A stretch of 64,000 nucleotides of DNA from Ctena decussata. Taxonomy: Eukaryota > Mollusca > Bivalvia > Lucinida > Lucinidae. Location: the NCBI GenBank assembly GCA_963989385.1, contig OZ022512.1:25441899-25505898 (forward strand), given 5' to 3'. Position numbers and translations under genes: made by a program. The stretch's first letter is position 1. Each line of letters opens with the position of its first letter. Under the pieces are notes generated by a model. The model had not been told where the DNA came from, searched no databases, and worked only from the letters and a program-made list of their open reading frames with translations. Below are positions 34,501-49,500 of the stretch, piece after piece.

Positions 34501-37500
34501 GCCTGTTTGCGTGAAACAAATATCATTTGTTGACAAGATGTTCCAAACTTCATGCATGCAGAAACACTACCATTTTTGGCTGAAAAAGTGAGTGGCTTTT
34601 GCCTTTCATTTTTTGGCCAAAAATATATTGGCATACTTGATCTTATGAGTTCTAGAAGAATGACAAATGTTTGACTAATGACTATGTTAAGCTAATAATA
34701 CTTCGAACAACTGGGCCCGGGATTTTTATACCATTCAACAAACATCTTTATAAAATAAAAATGATAAACTGATTCTTGTCCAAAGTTGGCAAAGTCCATG
34801 AAAAAATTACAGTCAAACCTACCGCCACCTCCATTATACAAAAACCTGTCTTAAAGGGCTAAAATCTGGTATCCCAATGAAGCATTTTCAGTGTAGATTG
34901 ACATGAATTAAGCAAGCACCTGCCTTTAGCAAGCAGTTTTGGCTCTCCCCTAAGTTGCTTCCTTACGCCAGGTTTGAATGTATATGGAATAGTATTAAGA
35001 TGGATGAATACATGAGCGTATAAATCATACCTAACAGCCAAAAATGATCTAGCAGAATCAGTAAAAATAGAATGTATTCCCTTTAATAAGAAACATGGTT
35101 CTTTTCTAGCAGAATCAGTAAAAATAGAATGTATTCCCTTTAATAAGAAACATGGTTCTTTTCATTTTAGATCCGCTTACCAGATGGGAGGTCCATACGG
35201 CAGTCATTTACAGTTTCTTCAACCTTGAGAGATGTTTGGAATTTTACTTCAGAGTATGGCAAGTCCACCATGGCAGGATATGTGTTTATACAGGTGGGTA
35301 GAGTCTTTGTTTTAACCTAGTTACAGATGAGTCACATTACATGCTAATATACCTCTATTATGGATATACGAGGGATGATAAAAAAATATGTGGACTATTG
35401 CTGTGGTGGTGAGGGTAATGCAGTTATAGTAATTTTTCTCATACCGCAGAAAAGTTTGATCTTTTAGCTACGTAATGTGAAGTTTTGAAGAAATTTCAAT
35501 GAAAAATAAGTATTTTCTTACATTCTGTATTAGGTAGGTATAGCTACAGCGGAGCACCACATTAATGACATTTAACGTATTGTCCCGTTTTAACATTGTT
35601 GGGGTTCTTTTGTTTCTCTGTTTTCAAAAACTAACACCCTTTTGCAGATTTTTAATGATTTTAACCAATTTTAGACTCATCTGCATGCAATATGATTGTT
35701 TTCAAGAATTTTATAGCATACTCTTCTCATCTTTATTGGTTCATAAATCAAAGCCGAACTTTTGCTTTCAGTATCGTTTCCACGTACAAGACTTTTGCGG
35801 TGTATGTCTTAATGCAGTTCTACAACTCTCGAATCAGTGCCAGCATCAGACAAAACTAACATACAAGGATCAAATAATATTAAATTTGATCATTCAAAAC
35901 ATTTCTTTGATTCTGCCCTCATTTCTCTTACAATTATATACAAAACCTGGAACTTGCATTAAATACACGGTATAATGGTTGCCGTCATTTTGTCGGCCTT
36001 GTATGACCCACAGACCATATTTTAAGCTGCTTATGCAAGCATAACAGTTGTTGACGGCAATAATTTCCTCACAGTAAAAACGGAAACCATAAGGAAATAG
36101 CATACCAAATGTCAAGCTTTTTACTCTACTGTAAATATTAGACATAGCCAAAAGTAAAACAAACAATTTGAAATACCAGGCAAATTTTTACCGTGCTCCG
36201 CAGAACCGTCATAAGGTTACTATGATGACCCATATAGACAACATCCCAAAGTTAGACTGGTAAATTAAAAACATCACTGGATAAAGGAAAGATGAATCTG
36301 TATTGACTGCAAATTTACTGAGTTTAATATTAATATTAAAATTTCTACAACAAAAGTCCACATATTTTTTTATTATCCCTCGTAATGCTATCTTGTCATG
36401 GCTCCAAGTGTCAAAATGACAATATTTCTAACTACAAAGGAATATAAGGCAAATGAGCAATTAATGCTCATTTGCCTTCTTTCCTTTGTAGTATAGTCTC
36501 ACTTTAAGGCTGTTCACTTACACTGCTATTTCTGTGGACCCTAAACATAGAGTAATGAAAAGACTATATTGCATTTAGTCATAAAATGTTATTACCTTTG
36601 AGGGCTGATGTTGTAGACTGCATATTGAGTTTATTTTGGGATCAATTGAACAATTGTTTTCTGGTCTGTTCCAAAGCTCATGAATCATTGATAAAGATGT
36701 TCTCTGACAAAGGTAGCTCTTAAGTAGATGCCACTGTATATGCTTTTGTGTAGAAGTGAAAAATATATTTTATATTCACTGTCAACATTCTAACAATTTG
36801 GAACACTGAAAATCAAAAGATGTACTAATGTGTCAGATTCTGTTAGTTTGCTTGTAAGAGAGACCTCTCTTTGATAGATATAGAAAAATACCGAAGTACT
36901 TTTCGAAAATACATGTATTAAATTTGATAAAAGAAAAAAAAAAAAGACTTGAAAATAAAAACTTAAAGTTAAGGAATTTATCAACAAAGTTTATTGCTTC
37001 AGACTTTATGAGGTTCATTATAATAGGAGAGTGAGTTTCTTTTAGCAAAAACATTGATGGTAATAGTTCTTGGCCCCTTCTTAAATAATGTTTACCATTA
37101 TTACAGCCTTTTCCTCATCACGAGTTTAGCAGAGAAGAAATGTTACAGACTTTGACTGATCTCAAATTAACACCCACAGGATCTCTGGTTTTACAGAAGA
37201 AATCTGTGACACAGTCTACAGGTTAGTGTTACATTCTGACTGGTACAGAACTTCTGGGTCCAGTTGTTCAAAACTAACAACATCGTTAGTTAATGTTTTG
37301 TTAAAATTTCAAATGTTAATATCTCAGATGTGCCATTATTTTTTGTTGAAAAAATGTGTGTAGCTTTTGCTCTGCAAAAGCTTCTCACATTTTTTAAAAA
37401 ACAATATCCTTGTATTTGGTTATAAATATGCGGATCACTTAATGAGTTGACCTCTGAACAAGCTTGTTAGGCTAACGATGCTTTGAACAACTGGGCTCTG

Positions 37501-40500
37501 ATTGTCAGCTTGCTTTGTTGCAGTTAATGAGCACCATATTTTTTGTATAGTGGACTCTTTATGAACTATGACAAAATACAGTCAGCTGATTGAGCCCTGA
37601 CACAACAAAACCAGCAAAGTCGCATGTGTGCTCAGCGAAGACTCAGAACAGCCTGGGCATGGGTCCAGTTTGATCAGAGCCTTTGCTGTGCACTTAAAGG
37701 GTACCTAGGGGTCTAAGCTAGCTCTATGCAGACAGCAAAGACTCTGATCAGACTGGTCAGATACCCAGGCAGATCTGAGTCTTCCTGGGCGCACATGCCA
37801 CTTTGTTGGTTTTGTCTCGTCACAGCTCATTTATAGAGAATACCATGTTAGTGCCTTTTGATATCAAGTTTATCAGGCGAGACCAGAAACAGCGTTGGAA
37901 TGGCGAGGCTTGCCGAGCCAGTCCGACGTTTTTTCTGGTCAAGCCTGATAAACTTGATATCAAAAGACACTATCATGGTTTTCTGTTTATCATGCATCAT
38001 TAAAAGATTTTAAGACGAAAAGAGAGTCAAACAAACAAGCAAACGCAGTTTTGTTCGAACTTGCTGACGTAGCGAATGCATTAAGACGTGAGTCGGTGAC
38101 GTCATTTAACCAATCGAACGTTGATATCACAACCAACGTCAGTATATAGCCAATCGTCTGCTGAGATGACTTCTGAAGGCATCGCCTTTTAACATTCACG
38201 CGAGCGCAGTTCTTAAGTGACATGATATCGCATCATGTTATCGTACCCCTGTTATAAGGTGAATTTTGCAGCAGATGCATGATAAATAAATTTAACATGG
38301 TAAAGGTAAACAATTGTTTGTATCATGTTTATATTGTAACATGTACAGTTTGTGATACAATTAATATGTTTAAACTAAACTAAAGGTAAACAGAAATTTC
38401 CTTTACATGTAGCTCTGAAAGTCTTCCTTTCCATAAGAATGGTATTATATTTTCTAGACCAGAGTCCAATGGAATCTGAAGTTGTCAGGGAAGAACCAAG
38501 GGACGAAACTCCTATGGACAGCAGTGAACCACGCCCAGGTCAGGTACAAGATGCTGACCCTACATACTACTGGGGACGGGGAAACGTTATGGAGGGAGAA
38601 CAGCCAGCAGAGAATGGTAAAGTTTCACATAATGATCATAATATAGCAAATATTGTTTATCAGGCATCAGCACTCCCATCAGCAGCCATGTCAGCATCCC
38701 CATACTCATTTGGATAGTTTAAAAAAAATAGGAAAAAGATGCATACTGTTTTACTCCATGAATGGATTTAATTGATACATGTAATTCGATTTATGTTATG
38801 CTTTAACATATTCTAGTCAGGCATACAAGCACATGAAAACTTCCCAGCACACCCACACACCCCTGAAACACACATGCCGCTTCACTAACCTTAAGGTCAT
38901 GAATTTTTTATGAAATTTGTTTTTTTTTTTGTTAAAAGTCAATCCAACAGCTTATAGTTTCACTGTTCTGGGTATGTCTTGTTTGGCAAAGTTTTTAGCT
39001 CACCTGTCACTAATAACTGCAAATCTTGCTGTTTGTGAATTCAAGAATCTCACCAGTATTTGACCAACTGACTGCCTGATGGTATTACTAGATTGCAGAG
39101 CTCAGCATAGAGAGCAATTTGGGAGAAAAAGTCTCCTGATGATAACTGAGTTCTCTCTATTTTGAGCTGAGGGAGAAATTAAAATGTATAGAACATTTAG
39201 GGAAATCCAAAATTTGGACCAAAACTTCTCCCGAAACTCCAGAAAATGTCGCAAACTTCTCCCTGTCTGAAAGATCTTCGCTTGGATTGACAACCTATTA
39301 ACAATTACTCTAGTGCAAATTCACTCACTAATAAGTCCAAAATAAAACAAAAGGAAAAAAAAATGCATGAAAATAATAGAGCAATTTACTGTATCATATG
39401 ATTACAGCTGAGCCTGAAGCGGAGTACCAGCCCATAGAAGAAGATATATCAGATGAGGAAGGGGAAGAAAACCTAGTTATACCAGGAGGGGGACCAGGTG
39501 GGATGTTCCCAGGATTCCCTGGTGGCAGAGGACGGGGATTCCCTCCTGGAGGGATGCCTTTTCCAGGAGGTGGCATGCCAATAGGTAACAAAAAAGATAT
39601 TTCATATGCACTTCTTATTCCCCCTCACCATGTGATGCCGATGTCATATAGTATTTCAGTCATGCATACATGTATACGTTATTACATACACGCACCCATC
39701 CATCCGTACATACATCTTTATGTATGTGATCCTGTTAGACTCAAGTTAAGATTTTGTAAGAGGTAGATTTCACTGTTCCTATTAATATAGCAACTTTAAA
39801 TTTTGTATGAGGATATATATCTGTAGGTACAACAGGAAAACACAAGAATTAGGATATGATGACCCATATGTCAGTGGTCCACTGACTTCGGACTAAGGCT
39901 ATTTTTGCAAGATAAGGATTGCTGTAAGAAGTAGAATTCAGGGTTCCTATTATTGTAGCACCTTGAAATTTGTACGAGGGTGTGTATTTATAAGTACAGC
40001 CGGAGTACACAAGAATTAGGGCATAATGATCCATATGTCACAGTCCACTGACTTCAGAGTTAGACTAATTTTGCAAGGTTAAGATTTTTGTAAGAGATTT
40101 TAGGGTTCCTATTATTGTAGCAACTTGAAATTTTGTATGAGGATTAATATCTATAAGTACAACAGGAAAGTACAAGAATCAGGTCATGCTGCTCCATATA
40201 GCATGGTCCACTGACTTCGTTTCTAACCAGGTTCTGTAATGCACAATTATTTCTGTTTTGGCCGTACAGTGTTTCTGAAACCATATAAAGGGCTGCAGTT
40301 TGTGTCACATTTCAAACTCTTGGCAATGCTTTGCCTTTGACCTTTTATATCATACAAGTCTGCCTCTATGAACTTAGTTGTCCTACAAGTGCCAGTACCT
40401 TAATCAATTTTACTCAAGGCACTAGGTGGGGGCATCCGTGTATTATGGACACATTTCTAGTTTGCATTGTGTTTATCAAGGAGCTTTTGAAAGATGGCTG

Positions 40501-43500
40501 CTTAAAGCAAATGACTCCCTAATAGAGATGACAGCTCATCTGGTTTGTGTACAAAAATCTCTTAATTTTGCACTCTGATGTGAAAAGCTGTCACATCATC
40601 AACCATAATAAAAACAAACAATACCAACATCAGATTTTTCAAAGTGTTCATATGACAGTCTGCAAGAACTTCAGCAAAGAGTATAGGTATAGTGATTGAC
40701 TGTGTTAGAGTAACAGTGCTTTGAACACTGCGGCTCAGAGAGTTAATACCTTGGCCAGTGTGACCAGTGAAAATATAGGAACATGTTTTGTTGTCAGCTT
40801 GGCATCTTGAAATTTGCTCTGGATATTTTGGTGAAGGATTTTTGGACAAAGCCCTTTTAAGTGAACAACACTGTCCAATAGCAATGTCTGTCCCTTTATT
40901 TTCAAGCAGCTAAACATCAGTGTTACACTTTTATATTCAGCCATTGTTTATATCAGTTGCTGTAAAATTATCTATGTTTAAACAGGTGGTGGTGGTAGAG
41001 GTCATGGTATATTTGGTATGGAGGACCCTTTTGATCATGGTGGACAAGTATTTGGAGGGGTGGGACAGAGATTGGTCCCTGAAGGGCATCCAGGCCATGA
41101 TGACAGTCATCACCAGAGATCTGTCAGAGACCTGGCATGTAAGTACCTGTACCATAACTTCAGTGGTACTTGTGAATATTCTCGATTGGGAGATACTTTG
41201 GGAAGTACATTTTTGTGAATTTTTGCTAAATGCAAAGTTTGGCTAAACTGAAACTATCAAAAAATGGTAATCTCCTTGTTAGATTTGGTCACCACTGTAC
41301 TTATTGACCTTGAGATTAATTCTCCCGCAAATTACTTACACCCTAGATGAATAAAACAGACAGCAAACAAGGCCAGACTGCAGTTTGCAGGCTTGCCTGG
41401 GCTTGTGTTGTTCAGTTATATCTGTATAGTCTAGAGCTCTAGGTAAGGTGGGTTTATATGTTAATTCTATTATAATGTTTTTTAGCTCACCTGAGCCGAA
41501 GGCTCAGAGGTGAGCTTATAGGATGGGAGTCGAGCCGTCGTCCGTCCGTCAGTGCGTGGGTGGGTGCGTCAACACTTTCAAACATAAATATCTCAGAAAC
41601 CAATCGGCCGATCGCAATCAAATTTTATCTGAAGCATCATTGGGGTGGGGGAAAGGCTGCATTAGGTTTTGGTGCAGATTAGCTCAGAACTCTGGTTTCC
41701 ATGGCAACAGATAGCCCCCATAGGGTTATAATGAGGAAAACGGCGTCATCACGTTTTCTCGACTGTTTTTGATTAGATCCTTATCATACTTGCAGGTAAT
41801 GATGACATACACAAGAGCTTGGATGAGTTCGAAATTTGGCCGGATTCGAGCACAGACTACGGAGTTAGCTGCCCTTGAGCATTTGAAAAAAATCCCATAG
41901 GGTTATAATGGGGAAAATGTCGTCATCACGTTTTCTAAACTGTTTTTGCTTAGATCCTTATCATACTTGCAGGTAATGATGACATACAAAAGAGCTTGGA
42001 TGAGTTCAAAATTTGGCCGGATTCGAGCACAGACTACGGAGTTAGCTGCCCTTTAGCGTTTGAAAAAAAATCCCATAGTGTTATAATGGAGAAAACAACG
42101 TCATCACATATTTTTAGAAAAACTTTGTCATCGCTCTATTGCCTACATTTCTCAACGGATTTTAAAATAACTTCACACAAATGTAGGCCATGACAATATC
42201 TCGAGCAAGTTCGACTTTCAGGACGCTGCGCCTAAGGTCAAGGTCACTGTGGCTATTTTTAGAAAAACTTTGTCAGCACTCTAGCACCTACATTTCTCAG
42301 CAGATTTTAAGATAACTTCACACAAATGTAGGGCATGACAATATCTCGAGCAAGTTCGACTTTCAGGATGCTGCGCCCAAGGTCAAGGTCACTGTGGCTA
42401 TTTTTAGAAAAACTTTATCAGCGCTCTAGCACCTACATTTCTCAGCAGATTTTAAAATAACTTCACACAAATGTAGGGCATGACAATATCTCGAGCAAGT
42501 TTGACTTTCAGGGTGCTGCACCCAAGGTCAAGGTCACTGTGGCTATTTTTAGAAAAACTTGGTCATCGCTCTAGCACCTACATTTCTCAAGGGATTTTAA
42601 ATCAACTTCACACAAACGTAGGGCATCACAATATCTCAAACAAGTTTGACATCCAGGGTGCTGCGCCCAAGGTCAAGGTCACTGTGGCTATTTTTAGAAA
42701 AACTTTGTCAGCGCTCTAGCACCTACATTTCTCAATGGATTTTAAAAAAAATTCACACAAATGTAGGGCATGACAATATCTCAAGCATGTTCGACTTTCA
42801 GGGTGCTGTGCCCAAGATCAAGGTCACTGTGGCTATTTTTAGAAAAACTTTGTCATCGCCCTAGCACCTTCATTTCTCAATGGATTTTGAAATAACTTGA
42901 CACAAATGTAGGGTATGACAATATCTCAAGCAAGTTCGACTTTCAGGATGCTGTGCCCAAGGTCAAGGTCACTGTGGCTATTTTTAGAAAAACTTTGTCA
43001 TCGCTCTAGCACCTACGTTTCTCGGCGGATTCTAAAATAAATTCACACAAATGTAGGGCATGACAATATCTCGAGCAAGTTTGACTTTCAGGGTGCTGCA
43101 ATCAAGGTTTTTGATTAGATCCTTATCATACTTGCAGGTAATGATGACATACAGAAGAGCTTGGATGAGTTCGGAATTTGGCCGGATTCGAGCACAGAGT
43201 TAGCTGCCCTTGAGCGTTTGAAAAAAATCCCATAGTCTTATAATGGAGAAAACAACGTCATCACATTTTCATTTTTCATCGGATCCTCTTCATACTTGCA
43301 GATAATGAGGATATGCATAAAAGCTTGGATTAGTTAGCATTTCGGCTAGATCCTACCACTGACTATGGAGTACCTGCCCTGAGCATCCAAAAAATCAATG
43401 TCACCACTTTTTCTTGGTTTCTACTGATCCGATCCTTTTCAAACTTGCAGGTAATGAGGAAATGCATAATACAATGTATCTTAAACAAGTTCAAATTTTG

Positions 43501-46500
43501 GCCAGTTCAGGCCAACCACTACGAAGTTAGCTGCCCTTGACAGCTCTGTCTATTGTGCTCTTGATCAGATACTTTTTAAACTTGCATATATTATAGTCCG
43601 GACGCGATAAGTTGGCAATGTTATTGTTTTGTGTTTATTTTGATTTGGTGACTGATTGGCTATATAGCAGAGTTCAGCTTATCCAACTCACGGGAATGAA
43701 AGAATAAATTTGAATAATTTTGTTACTATCAATTTTGTTATCAATGATATTCTTAAACTAGAGACAGTTCCTGTCTTTAAGCTTTCAAAAAGTGTCATTT
43801 AGATAAATTAGAACTGCCAGTTAACCGTAATGTGCCATTATGACCATAGATCAAGAAGTTACATGAACTGCACCGTAATGATAGTACAGGTACTGTTGAC
43901 ATTAAAAATGTAAACAAAACATTGCCACTATAGCGCGACCAACCTATAAATGAGGGCATACATGATGTTTTGGATGAGTTTAATTTTCAGCCTGATTGGA
44001 CCACTGACTGTGGAGTTAGCTGCCCTTGAGCATCTTAAATATCCCTATAGGTTTACAATGTCTCTCAGGTGAGCAATTGTTGCCCTTTGGGCTACTTGTT
44101 AAGTCTCAGTGAAAACTAGATGAGCCACGACACGACAAAACCAACAGTGTGGTTGGGCGCCCAGCGCAGACTCAGATCAGCCTGGGCATCCGCCCAGTCT
44201 GATCAGAGTCTTTGCTTTCCGCATGAAGGTAGCTTAGTCCCTCAGCTACCCTTTAAGCGTTTAGCAAAGAGTCTGATCAGACTGGGTGAATGCCCAGGCT
44301 GATCTGAGTCTGAGCTGGACGCACGACCACATTGTTGGTTTTCTCGCGTCGCGGCTCAGATTGTTTTGTGGCTAATGCAGGGTTGCCACTGGCAGGGAAG
44401 AACACCTGGAAAATGATTTTATTCCAGGTCAGGGAAAAGTCAGGGAATTATGTGGTCGGTAAGCAGAGCTCTAGATAAGAAGGAGTACTTGGTGATAATT
44501 AGGGATAATTTTTGTTAATTCTGCATAAAAACATATGTTGTGACCCCTCATCTGAACCGTCTCGACGAGACGGTTCAGATGAGGGGTCACAACATATGGT
44601 TTCGATGAGAAATAAAAAAAATTATCCTTAATTATCATCAAATATGCCCTCTTATCTAGAGCTCTGGGTAAGTGACATTTTGAAAGAAATTGAAAAGTCA
44701 GGGAAAAGTCAGGGAATTGAAAATGAATGGCTATGATAGTCTTTAGAAAACATACTTATTCTGCTCAAGGAGAAAGGATGTACTTTATAGAGAGATAATC
44801 CAGGCTTATTACACTCCTCATTAGGGACTAATCTTAAAGGAAAGAATTTGCTTCGTGGGGGATCAGATTCTTTCCTATAAGAGAAACACTCAATTTTCAA
44901 ATGATATAGTTGTCACTGTAGAAGTAGAGAGTAAAATTAATTTTTGGATCTATATGTAAAAAGGGTATGGAAAACTGTAAAATGTTGGGGAAAACCCAGA
45001 GAATTTTGAAGAGGACCCTGTAATAATTGGATATGTATCATCTTAGAGTTGACGTCAAAAGCCTGTCATATCTTGAGCTATAAATATCCTGCCAGTAAAC
45101 TCTCAATTCTGTTTACAGTAGAAAGAGCTCAAGCCAGACAAGTCCATGCCCACCAGGTGGCGGTGCAGGAGTCAAGCTCGGCCCACTCAGCAAAACCAGT
45201 GCAGTCTGTACTACCATCTTTATTACTCTGCTGCTTGAAACATATCACACACAGACTCAACGATCCGAGGCATCAGATACTGTCACTAGCAGGAATATCA
45301 GAGGACATGGCACAAGTTATCATTGCTCATCTGCTGAAAGAAAAACAGTTGAAACCCAAAACCTTGAATGCATTTATTCCTTGGTGAGTGAATAACTACC
45401 ATAATTATCCATGGTCAAAGACAGGCCCCGAGGTTATAAAACTTTTTTCATGCTCAACTCAGCTGAGCATGAAATTTTCTCTGCTGATAAATATGAAAAT
45501 GCCAACTAATGTTGGCATTTTCATATTCTTGAGCAGAGAAAATATCATGCTCAGCTAAACTGAACAGGAAAACAACTGTATTTATCAGTAATTTGCTATT
45601 TATTGGCAGGTGAAATTCCATGCTCAGCTGAGTTGAGCACGAAAAAAGTTTTATAACCTCGGGGCCAGGTTTCTTAGAAAACCATGTAGACTCTAATCAA
45701 TCTACTCTGATTGCAGAGTAGTTTGATTTTATCCGATTCTGCACTGCCTGATAGTTAAGTCAACATTATCATATTCTAGGATAATAGGATAATTGCAGGT
45801 TCCTTAACTCTTTTGCACTCAGAAAGGCAAACTTCTATGGAGTTTTGGCTGTTCTGAGTGCACTAGGGTTAAGCTGAATGTATACACTTTCAATGGAAGC
45901 AACTCTGACATCTTCATGTTTGCCTCTCTTTTTAATGAGGGTCAACTCTTGAAGGGAAGAATATGCTCCTGTAGCTGTTAAGAGTAGACCCCATTTTGGG
46001 AGGGCTTTGTTGTCTAGGGTAACAAACCCGAAGTCACAGACATCATCTCCCTTTGAATCAATGGCTGAAAAATATGGTAGTGTACCTATACACCTAAAGA
46101 TTGTGAGTAATTACTGTAAATGTGTTAGTTGAAAGGCAGACAATGTAGACCATGACCAGACTGCTACTGCAGGCCCAGTCTGATATGGGTGTGGTATTGT
46201 GCAGTTATCACTGTTGAAATACATATGAGCCACCACACGACAAAACCAACAATGTGGTTGTGCGTCCAGCGCAGACTCAGATCAGCCTGGGCATCTGCCC
46301 AGTACAATCAGACTCTTCCTTAAGTGCTCAAAGGGTAGCTAAGGTTCCTAGCTACCTTTATGCAGACAGTGAAGACTCTGATCAGACTGGGCGGATGCCC
46401 AGGCTGATCTGAGTCTGCGCTGGGCGCACAACCACTTTGTTGGTTTTCTCGTGTCGTGGCTCAATTATAGGAGGTCATATGAAGAATTAAGATGTTACAG

Positions 46501-49500
46501 TTTTTCTACATTAGTATTTACTTTCTAAAACCTAAGAGTACTTTATTTAAATATTCATCAGTACAGATTCTGCTACATATCTTGGGGCTGCTCTTTGCTG
46601 TATTACACCTTTTTATATCCTGGCCATTGACATAATTCTAGACACATATAATGTTTGGATATGCACAGATAGGTGTGCATGCATTAAGTTAAGGACATCC
46701 ATGGCCTGATAGTCTCAGGTTGAGAGTTCCTGATAGTAGTAAAAAGCAAGAGATGTGTATTACTTCCAGCGGTGCAAAATTTTGTCAAGTTATGCATACA
46801 TGTGATGAACTCTTGAGGACCATGTGGGAGATCTGGATTTCATTTCAGGGAGATTGAGTTCCTCATCAGGGAGACTTTTTGACGGCAACTTCGACGCGTT
46901 GTTTCGAGTACTTAACTGTTTTTTTTGGGGGTTTTTTTGGTGGTGGGGGCAGGGGGGGGGGGGGGGGGGCTTCTTGTTTTAAAATAAAACAACATGAACT
47001 TAAGTACAGTTGTATAGTTTGTTTAACTTCTTTACTTTTGAGTTACCCAATACTTCAAATATAACCTCAAAAGTATGCCATTTCAGTGCATTAACACTAC
47101 CATCCTAAGTTTAATTTACAGTGCAATTGAATAGTACTGTTCATAGTGTTAGTGCTGACCATTCCATTGCTAAGAAACAATCTGATTATCTGGCATTCTC
47201 AAACCATCACCCCTCCCCACTTTTTCCTAACCCTCCCTCAATATAAAAGTTCAAAATTGCATCTTGGATGATGGGTCCGATTTGCTCCAGTTATTTTGAT
47301 GAAAGCTGATACTTGTTACAAACTCAGAATCTGTTTATCTCAAAACCGAGTTATATTCTACACTTTAATGAACATACCTGTCATTAGAGCTGTCTATTTT
47401 CGTTGAATATTAGATTAAGAACAAATACAGCTGCATATTTGGGTCAGTAAACTTGTAGAATGGCATATTTCTGTCTCAGTCAGATGCTGAAGATCGCGGA
47501 TTTCCCATGTTTTATTTATAAATTCACACTGGTTCTCATTTCGCATACGATGCATCTGAACCGGCGGGAACTGGATAGAAAAACGCGGGAAACTATTCTT
47601 AAAGTGAACGAACCGACTTAAATAAACAAAAAAAAAATATTGCTGGCACCGTTATGATTTCATGAAAGTATGATCTGATCAGCCTGCGCAAATTTTGCAT
47701 GATCGATATTTATAATGACTGTACATTACGTATCTGACATGTTTACTGAAAAAAATCGATATGGTATGATTGTCGATTGGCGGCACTTCCATCTATTGCA
47801 TTCGTGCAACTCAATGACATAAACAATGACCGATGCATAAAGCCGCGACGCAATAAAAGTTATTTGCTTTCGATAAAAGTTACCTGCTATTACATTTAGA
47901 ACAGGTACCTTTACTGGTGCGCTAGCCAATTTAACACCTCGCTGCGTCTGATCAGCGAATACCCTTCGGAATGACACGTCCTATATTGCACCCTGTTAGG
48001 TAATTAGGTCACGGACAGTTAATCCTTTTGACAGCCGCCGGCTAAGTAGTTACCGCAAAATGGACGGTTCAGAAAAAATTATGACAGGAAAATTCAGCAT
48101 CCGGGAGATTCTGAATACTTTCCGGGAGCGCGGGAGATGGGCTCCATTTCCGGGAGACTCCCGGATGATCCGGGAGACATCACATGTATGGTTATGCTTG
48201 AATGGACAGGCAAGAAATCACCTTCCACGGAATTCTTGTCTTGTTTTGTGAGAGGTAATGGGTTTTGTGACAAAACCCATTACCTCTCACAAAATAAGAT
48301 AAGAATTCTGTGGAAAACCCATTACTTCTCACAAAATAAGACAAGAATTCTGTGGAAAACCCATTACCTCTCACAAAATAAGACAAGAATTCTGTGGAAA
48401 ACCCATTACCTCTCACAAAATAAGACAAGAATTCTGTGGAAAACCCATTACCTCTCACAAAATAAGACAAGAATTCTGTGGAAAACCCATTACCTCTCAC
48501 AAAATAAGACAAGAATTCTGTGGAAGGTGATTTCTTTTACTATCTACATTGTCTGCCTTTCAACTAACAAATTTTATAGATTTCATGTTTTCTTCTACTT
48601 TCAGTTATCTCAGAAGGTTGATTCTAGATTGCTATCCCTATGTTACAAATGATTTGCTCACATCAGTCAGGTTAGTTTCTTTATCTATGGACCTCTTACA
48701 GGCTTGCAGCAGATAAGTTCTAATCTCAGGGTATTTAAGGTGTATGGATACCAGGGCTACAGAAATCCGATTTTTTGTTGGTCCAGACCGATTTTGAGTT
48801 CGAAAAACCGATTCAGTTGGCATAAGGCACATTTTTTTCGGTCCGAAAAAACACGATTTGCGATGTATGATGACAAAATTACCTGGATTTTAGCCATGTG
48901 TCATATTATTAATCCAATAATCACGCACTGCTGTCTAAAGTTATCACAGATAAACAAAGTGTCGATTGTCTTTCCAAGGTGTGAACACTTCGATAATTAG
49001 CATGTGTCTCAATTTCGGCCAGCGGCGAAGGTTTTCCACAACCCGTAATACACACATACAAGTGCCGATGCATGGAAAAAGGCTGTGCAACGTAAGGTTA
49101 CTGACTATTGTATACTTTCAAAGATAGCATAAGGAAAGAATTTGACTAGCAAAAAGAAAATTTAAACTTCATTATGTGCAGTCTGGTCAGGTTTTTTTAG
49201 CCGAGGTCATTTCTCGCGCAGAAAAAATATATTTTTTTTCTTCGTCCGAAGGTACCTTTTTGCAAGTATATTTCATATTTCAAGGGAATTAACTCCAATA
49301 CAGTAAAATACGTCAATCGTAATTACTTCGGCCAATTCCGTAAATGAAGATCGGCGAGGATGTCCGAATGGTACAGGATGTGTACTTTCATTTTCGTTCT
49401 GACTGTCTCTGCGCTTTAAAGCGCATTTTTCACGACAAGTAAGATTATTTGGACTAAATGGCTACTTCAGCGATGACATCCGTGTTATAACGGCGCTCCA

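Noticed and set aside
35565..35975. 136-codon plus-strand frame inside the mariner-like element
   Set aside because: No transposase motif was recognised, the opposite strand is also partly open, and the composition is ordinary AT-rich sequence.
39394..39591. Pro/Gly-rich minus-strand frame
   Set aside because: It is the antisense shadow of UBX-LRR exon 8.
48137..48652. 171-codon plus-strand frame with 14-residue repeats
   Set aside because: It is a read-through of the 42-bp minisatellite; the opposite strand is equally open and the composition follows the repeat.
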